A stretch of 9,422 nt of DNA from Desulfamplus sp. (GTDB lineage Bacteria; Desulfobacterota; Desulfobacteria; Desulfobacterales; Desulfobacteraceae): the NCBI GenBank assembly GCA_015231395.1, contig JADGBP010000065.1, positions 1 to 9,422 on the forward strand, written 5' to 3'. The translations under genes were made by a program, and so were the position numbers. Under the pieces are notes generated by a model. It ran no database searches. It was not told where the DNA came from and saw only the letters and a list, made by a program, of their open reading frames with translations. Position 1 is the first letter of the stretch. Each line of letters begins with the position of its first letter. Below are positions 5,030-9,422 of this stretch, one piece after another.

Positions 5030-5881
5030 TCAACTTAATTGATCAAAGCCACAAAACTCCCATTTGCCCAAAAGAGCATTTTTATTGATGGAAGCCTTGA
5101 TTTGCCTGAGAAATCCGCGTCTTGGTATCTCCTGTGCTCCCATGGAGACAAGATGTTTTGTTGTCACCTGACAGTCAATGATATCAAACTCGTGATGTTT
5201 CAGATGAGAGCATAAGGCAACAAGAGCAGTTTTTGACGCATCACTTATATACGAGAACATTGATTCTCCGAAAAATGCCCTCCCAATAGATACACCGTAG
5301 AGCCCACCCGCCAGTTTCCCATCTTTCCATATCTCCACGGAATGGGCATACCCGAGTTTGTGAAGCTCAATGTAGGCTTGAATCATTGTATCCACAAGCC
5401 ATGTGCCTGTGCGATTTTCATCTCTGAATTGACTACAGGCATGAATTACATCTTCAAATGCTCTGTCCATGGTTATGGTAAAATATGATTTTCTGATTTT
5501 TTTCTTAAGGCTTTTAGAAATGTTGATTCCATCAGGGTAAAGCACAAGTCTTGGATCAGGAGACCACCAGAGAATTGGCTGTCCCTCGGAAAACCATGGA
5601 AAGATTCCATTTTTGTATGCATTGATAAGTCGCTGGGGGGAGAGGTCTCCTCCAACACAGAGGAGACCATCTTCTCTTGCAAGGTGTGCAGGTGGGAATT
5701 CTATATCAAGTTTGTGTTTGATATCAGATTTGTGTTCGATATCAAGTTTGTGTTTGATATCAGATTTGTGTTTGATATCAGATTTGTGTTTGATATCAGA
5801 TTTGTGTTTGATATCAGATTTGTGTCTAATATCCATAATGATATCGCTGTCAATGTCATCGGGCAACATGAAAATAGGCAT
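5030..5881 (-). CDS. aat: Leucyl/phenylalanyl-tRNA--protein transferase
   Basis: Transfers Leu or Phe from aminoacyl-tRNA to proteins bearing N-terminal Lys or Arg, making N-degrons for ClpS/ClpAP. The family core is complete: FPPAHL, GLLCVGGDLSP, GIFPWFS, WWSPDPR, GTW, AHSVEIW, GGLYGVSIG, FGESMFS (Glu206), and IIDCQV with the catalytic-region Asp236 and Gln238, then EIPRR. At 283 residues it is about 45-50 longer than the usual 230-240; the excess is the N-terminal repeat (residues 17-58) between MPIFMLPDDI and EFPPAHL. The opening MPIFMLPDDI is itself family-like, so the ATG at 5881 is preferred over the internal Met16. It starts 14 bases after the clpA stop with no strong Shine-Dalgarno, which suggests translational coupling to clpA. 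Confidence 0.96.
   Translation of the reverse strand: MPIFMLPDDIDSDIIMDIRHKSDIKHKSDIKHKSDIKHKSDIKHKLDIEHKSDIKHKLDIEFPPAHLAREDGLLCVGGDLSPQRLINAYKNGIFPWFSEGQPILWWSPDPRLVLYPDGINISKSLKKKIRKSYFTITMDRAFEDVIHACSQFRDENRTGTWLVDTMIQAYIELHKLGYAHSVEIWKDGKLAGGLYGVSIGRAFFGESMFSYISDASKTALVALCSHLKHHEFDIIDCQVTTKHLVSMGAQEIPRRGFLRQIKASINKNALLGKWEFCGFDQLS
5708..5833 (-). repeat. 18-bp in-frame tandem repeat at the aat N-terminus
   Basis: Seven 18-bp units start (plus-strand coordinates) at 5708, 5726, 5744, 5762, 5780, 5798 and 5816. On the coding strand they encode, in order, DIRHKS, three DIKHKS, DIKHKL, DIEHKS and DIKHKL. Several units are identical at the nucleotide level, so the array is recent or being homogenised. 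The result is a charged, His/Lys/Asp-rich tract of 42 residues (17-58). Confidence 0.96.
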
Positions 5882-5895
5882 ATGAAGTCAGTATT

Positions 5896-8175
5896 TTACT
5901 CTTTGAATTTAAACGTAAGTTCATCATCTTTGACTGCAATAGAGACATTCCCTCCTTTTTCAAGAGCTCCAAACAGTATTTCGTCTGTCAGAATATCCTT
6001 GATTTTGGTCTGTATGAGACGGTCCAGAGGTCTTGCTCCAAATTTGGGGTTATACCCTTTTTCAGCCAGCCATGACCTGACTTTAGGTGTATATTTCAAA
6101 GAGATATTTTTATTACCAAGAAGTTCTTTGAGCTCATTCATCCCCTTGTCCACTATAAGTTCCATAATCTCCTGGGACAAGGAATCAAACTGAACAACAG
6201 AATCTAGACGATTTCTGAATTCAGGGCTGAAAGTCTTTTCCACAGCCTTGAGACCCTTGGAACTGACATCTATCATCTGGTCTCCAAATCCAATTCTGTT
6301 GGAACTCATCTCTCTTGCTCCGGCATTTGAGGTCATGATGATCACTACATTTCTGAAATCCGCAGATTTTCCGTTATTATCAGTCAAAGTTGCATAATCC
6401 ATAACCTGCAGAAGAATATTGAAAAGATCTTCATGTGCCTTTTCTATTTCATCAAGTAACAGGACACAATGCGGATTTTTTCTTATGCCGTCTGTCAGAA
6501 TTCCGCCCTGTTCAAAACCGATATAACCTGGAGGAGCACAAATGAGTCGAGAGACCGCGTGTTTCTCCATATATTCACTCATATCAAACCGGAGAAATTT
6601 TACTCCCATATTAAGTGCGAGCTGTTTTGCCACTTCGGTTTTGCCAACACCTGTAGGACCTGTGAAAAGAAATGATCCAATAGGACGACCCGGTGCTGAC
6701 AGCCCCGCACGAGAACGTTTGATGCAAGTTGAAAGAGTGGAGATCGCACTATCCTGACCAAATATAACCTGAGATAATTTTTTCTCTAAACTTTCAAGAT
6801 TGGTTTTGTCTGTTGCATTAATTGTTGTGGCAGGTATTTTTGCCATTTTTGCCACAGTTTTTTCGATATCCCCTGAAAGCACATTCTTACGCCTGCTGTC
6901 ACCTGACAGTCTTATAAGAGAACCTGTTTCATCAATTACATCTATAGCTTTATCCGGCAGAAACCGGTCATTGATATGTTTTGCAGAAAGCTTTGCTGCA
7001 GCCTCAAGTGATTCCTGAGTATAGTTCAACTGGTGATGTTCTTCATAGCAACTCTTAAGGCCCTTCAGAATTTCAATTGTCTCTTCCACCGAAGGTTCTG
7101 GAACTTCTATCTTTTCAAATCGCCTGGAAAGGGCACGATCCTTTTCAAAATGATTTTTATACTCCTCATAGGTGGTAGAACCCACACACCGGATAGAACC
7201 AGAGGCAAGGGCCGGTTTAAGAATATTTGAAGCATCTAACGAGCCGCTGCTGGTTGCACCGGCACCCACAACCGTATGAATTTCATCAATGAAAAGAAGG
7301 GCATTCTTTTTTGCCTCCAATGCATCAATAACATCTTTAAGCCTCTGTTCAAAATCTCCCCTGTATTTTGTTCCAGCAAGCAGAGCACCCATGTCCAGAG
7401 CAAACATTTGCGTTTTTTTAAGAAAATCAGGAACATCCCCCTGAAAGGTTTTCAATGCAATACCTTCTGCTATCGCGGTTTTGCCAACTCCCGGATCACC
7501 CACAAAAACCGGATTGTTTTTCCGTCTGCGACACAGCACCTGCATTGCACGTTCGATTTCATTTACCCTGCCGATAAGGGGATCAATTTTCCCACTCTTA
7601 GCTTTTTCAAGCAGATCTGTAGTAAACAGAGCAAGCGGATCTGGTTGTTGTTCCGGCTGCTGATTTGTTTGTCCATCTCCTTTTCGGGGCTGAGACTTGG
7701 TACTTTTTGACTCCTTGGAACCATCTTTGTTTCTCTGGGTAGATACTGCACGTTCATTATGGGAAATATACTTCAAGAGTTGAAGGCGTGTAAGTCCTTC
7801 TGCTTCAAGATAATATGCTGCATGAGAATCTTTTTCCTGAAAAATGGATGCAAGAATATCTCCAAAAGTTATCTCGCTCTTTTGAGCTGATCTGGCGTGG
7901 TTGATAGCCCTCTGAATAGTACGCTGAAAACCAATTGTCTGCTGAAGAACATAATCATTTTGATCTTTAATGGATTCCATTTTATCCTTAAAAAAAAGAT
8001 CCAGATTTTCCTTTATGGTTTCAGGGTTGCCTCCACAGTTCTTAACTGTTGTATATCCTTCTCCATTATTCAGGATGGCATACAGAACATGTTCTACAGA
8101 TACATATTCATGTCTTCGTTTTTTTGCCTCCTTTACAGCAAAACCAAGTGTAACTCCCAGCTCTTTGCTTATCAT
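5896..8175 (-). CDS. clpA: ATP-dependent Clp protease ATP-binding subunit ClpA
   Basis: Hexameric AAA+ unfoldase that feeds substrates, including ClpS-delivered N-degron proteins, to ClpP. A double Clp N-domain covers residues 1-140, then a polar linker (about 143-180, rich in K, S, Q and P). D1 has Walker A GDPGVGKT at 226-233 and Walker B LLFIDEIH at 293-300. D2 has Walker A GPTGVGKT at 506-513 and Walker [13 protein letters not shown] at 570-581. The ClpP-docking loop is IGF at 628-630. The long coiled middle domain of ClpB is absent, so this is ClpA and not ClpB. The length of 759 matches E. coli ClpA. AAAAGGAG (8184-8191) lies eight bases before the ATG and overlaps the last codons of clpS, five bases upstream. 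Confidence 0.97.
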   Translation of the reverse strand: MISKELGVTLGFAVKEAKKRRHEYVSVEHVLYAILNNGEGYTTVKNCGGNPETIKENLDLFFKDKMESIKDQNDYVLQQTIGFQRTIQRAINHARSAQKSEITFGDILASIFQEKDSHAAYYLEAEGLTRLQLLKYISHNERAVSTQRNKDGSKESKSTKSQPRKGDGQTNQQPEQQPDPLALFTTDLLEKAKSGKIDPLIGRVNEIERAMQVLCRRRKNNPVFVGDPGVGKTAIAEGIALKTFQGDVPDFLKKTQMFALDMGALLAGTKYRGDFEQRLKDVIDALEAKKNALLFIDEIHTVVGAGATSSGSLDASNILKPALASGSIRCVGSTTYEEYKNHFEKDRALSRRFEKIEVPEPSVEETIEILKGLKSCYEEHHQLNYTQESLEAAAKLSAKHINDRFLPDKAIDVIDETGSLIRLSGDSRRKNVLSGDIEKTVAKMAKIPATTINATDKTNLESLEKKLSQVIFGQDSAISTLSTCIKRSRAGLSAPGRPIGSFLFTGPTGVGKTEVAKQLALNMGVKFLRFDMSEYMEKHAVSRLICAPPGYIGFEQGGILTDGIRKNPHCVLLLDEIEKAHEDLFNILLQVMDYATLTDNNGKSADFRNVVIIMTSNAGAREMSSNRIGFGDQMIDVSSKGLKAVEKTFSPEFRNRLDSVVQFDSLSQEIMELIVDKGMNELKELLGNKNISLKYTPKVRSWLAEKGYNPKFGARPLDRLIQTKIKDILTDEILFGALEKGGNVSIAVKDDELTFKFKE

Positions 8176-8180
8176 GATGA

Positions 8181-8495
8181 TTACTCCTTTTCTATTGTAC
8201 TTTTAAGGGGAAACTCTCTTTCCCTTGCAAGGATATGTACTGTATTTACTTTAGTTTCTGCAACATCTCTTGTATAGACACCACAGATTCCCTTCCCCTG
8301 CTCATGAACATTTAGCATAATCTGAGTTGCAATTTCAAATGGTTTGCCAAAAACACTCATGAGAATCTGAACAACAAAATCCATTGTGGTATAATCATCA
8401 TTGTGTAGAATCACCTTATACATGGGCGGCTCTTCATGCTTGAAATCCGAATCTGATGATGTCTTTTTTTTTACTTCAGTATCCATTATAGTCAT
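8181..8495 (-). CDS. clpS: ATP-dependent Clp protease adaptor ClpS
   Basis: Adaptor that binds N-terminal Leu, Phe, Tyr or Trp and docks on the ClpA N-domain. At 104 residues it has family length. The binding-pocket residues are present: Asn32-Asp33-Asp34 in [11 protein letters not shown], Met38, and His64 in [14 protein letters not shown]; the ETKV motif and the AREREFPL C-terminus also fit. The first 20 or so residues form the usual flexible polar tail. The ATG at 8495 has AAAGGAG (8506-8512) ten bases upstream; a second ATG at 8486 would be badly spaced. It is 104 bases downstream of the secA stop; a TTGACT at about 8587-8592 (minus strand) is a weak -35 candidate without a clear -10. The clpS end carries the clpA Shine-Dalgarno, so the two are probably cotranscribed. 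Confidence 0.97.
   Translation of the reverse strand: MTIMDTEVKKKTSSDSDFKHEEPPMYKVILHNDDYTTMDFVVQILMSVFGKPFEIATQIMLNVHEQGKGICGVYTRDVAETKVNTVHILAREREFPLKSTIEKE
8184..8191 (-). promoter_or_regulatory. clpA ribosome binding site inside the clpS 3' end
   Basis: AAAAGGAG on the minus strand encodes the final Glu-Lys-Glu of ClpS and sits eight bases before the clpA ATG, with the clpS stop in the spacer. This fixes the clpA start and suggests coupled translation of adaptor and unfoldase. Confidence 0.85.
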
Positions 8496-8599
8496 ATAAA
8501 CAAGACTCCTTTGTCAAATGCATAACACCCCACTCTTCCATATAGGATACGTCTCTTTATAATTAACAAATTTCTCTTCCAAATGAGTCAAAGATGTAG

Positions 8600-9304
8600 T
8601 TATACCCCACAGCATTTTTTATATTTTTTACCACTTCCGCATGGACAGGAGTCGTTTCTTCCAGTTTTAGGTTCAGTGCGTTTTACAGGTTCTCGAGTAT
8701 CGGCTTCATTTGAACGGGAAAGAATCAGATTTTCATTTCGGGGTCTTTGCATTCGCTGAATATCATCAGGCTGAACCATCTGTATCCTGAAGAGGATTTC
8801 AAGTGTCTCGCCCTTTATCCTTTCAATCAATTCCTGAAACATCTCATATCCCTCTTTTTTGTAGATCACAAGAGGATTCTGCTGGGCATAACTTCTAAGA
8901 CCTATACCCTCCTTAAGATGGTCCATATTAAGGAGATGTTCCTTCCAGAGCGTATCCACTGTACGGAGCATGATGAATTTCTCAAGTTTTCTGAACTCAT
9001 CTTCACCAATCATGGCTTCCTGTTCGCCATATTTCGCCATTACCTTTTGTAGTATGATATTACATGCTTTTTCAGCGTCAAGATCTGGGGTTGAAAAATA
9101 TGACACATCCATATCTGTGTTAAACTGGCGGTTGACAGCGTCACAAAGTCCTTGAAGATCCCACTCGGCAACCGGCATTTTATCCTGTTCAAATGATTCA
9201 AAAATTGCATCGGAACGATCTTCAATCATCTTGACAAATTCCTGTCTCAAGTCTTCGTCCTTGAGAGCCTGTCTCCTCTGCCGGTAAATGACCTCTCGTT
9301 GCTT
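8600..9304 (-). CDS. secA: SecA preprotein translocase ATPase, C-terminal part only
   Basis: SecA is the motor that pushes preproteins through SecYEG. The frame reads like SecA from KQREVIYRQRR (about 9304) to the stop at 8600, roughly 234 residues. It includes the helical scaffold segment LRTVDTLWKEHLLNMDHLKEG, the GLRSYAQQNP motif, a variable linker (about 8660-8740) and the zinc-binding tail CPCGSGKKYKKCCG. This matches the last quarter of the roughly 840-900-residue protein. Upstream of KQREVIY the expected RNF-IRK-LLDYDDVMN block is absent and the frame meets a TGA at about 9324-9326, so the gene is interrupted or the sequence is misjoined there. A functional SecA cannot be made from what is visible. 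Confidence 0.85.
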   Translation of the reverse strand, partial: KQREVIYRQRRQALKDEDLRQEFVKMIEDRSDAIFESFEQDKMPVAEWDLQGLCDAVNRQFNTDMDVSYFSTPDLDAEKACNIILQKVMAKYGEQEAMIGEDEFRKLEKFIMLRTVDTLWKEHLLNMDHLKEGIGLRSYAQQNPLVIYKKEGYEMFQELIERIKGETLEILFRIQMVQPDDIQRMQRPRNENLILSRSNEADTREPVKRTEPKTGRNDSCPCGSGKKYKKCCGV

Positions 9305-9422
9305 GCAAATACTGCCACTTCAGCCTGAGACTGAACTGTGCGTACGAGTTGCTTTTGAAAGGTCAAGCTCAATTCGAGCTGGTTCTTGTATGCATACTGA
9401 TAAGTAAATATCCCTGCAAAAA
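9305..9422. other. Unrelated sequence fused to the secA fragment
   Basis: None of the three minus-strand frames continues SecA. One minus frame is open from the window edge and reads TYQYAYKNQLELSLTF, then VRTVQSQAEVAVFASN, before running out of frame with secA. I do not recognise it. No terminal inverted repeat or target duplication can be judged, because the far side is outside the window. It could be the end of an inserted element or a chimeric join. Confidence 0.5.

Noticed and set aside
5613..6193. Plus-strand frames over the aat repeat and clpA end (FVFDIR-type repeats)
   Set aside because: They are the antisense reading of the 18-bp repeat; aat and clpA on the minus strand account for this stretch.
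9250..9422. Programmed frameshift in secA joining the upstream open frame
   Set aside because: The upstream frame does not carry the conserved SecA block expected there, so no shift of frame would restore the protein.

Overview
The window looks like a fairly AT-rich Gram-negative genome, most probably a sulfate-reducer-type deltaproteobacterium (Desulfobacterota, Desulfobacteraceae-like). This rests on the NtrY-type kinase, the secA/clpS/clpA/aat neighbourhood and the abundance of small repeats; it is an inference from gene style, not a database match.

Layout. 1-2137 (minus) is an NtrY-family sensor histidine kinase whose C-terminus runs off the left edge. 2138-2511 is a tnpB-less, IS200/IS605-like stretch full of hairpins, with an LE-like hairpin against the kinase start codon and an RE-like hairpin at 2480-2501. 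2755-3015 (plus) is a small unknown gene. 3016-3260 holds tandem and degenerate repeats. 3354-4811 (plus) is a CoA-disulfide-reductase-like flavoprotein. 4812-5029, between convergent genes, holds nested direct and inverted repeats around a perfect 10-bp-stem hairpin. 5030-8495 (minus) is the N-degron cluster clpS-clpA-aat. 8600-9304 (minus) is the C-terminal part of secA; its homology stops abruptly at about 9305, and the last ~115 bases are unrelated sequence.

How the genes work together. Aat adds Leu/Phe to protein N-termini, ClpS recognises such destabilising residues, and ClpA unfolds the substrate for ClpP. These three steps of the bacterial N-degron pathway sit in one tightly spaced run, probably cotranscribed. 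The kinase and the flavoprotein have no obvious functional link to them.

Two patterns stand out. First, three unrelated conserved genes (kinase, flavoprotein, aat) each carry an in-frame short tandem repeat (15-, 30- and 18-bp units) at a surface loop or N-terminal extension, and the intergenic DNA carries further small tandem repeats. Second, the kinase and the flavoprotein share a 5' element: a strong Shine-Dalgarno (AAAAGGAGG), then a long two-part hairpin closed by GGTGCA/TGCACC, then the start codon. Neither gene has a visible ribosome binding site next to its ATG, so folding the hairpin would bring the distant Shine-Dalgarno into range. The same sequence may instead be an end of the IS605-like element inserted beside ATGAA; the two readings can be tested against each other.
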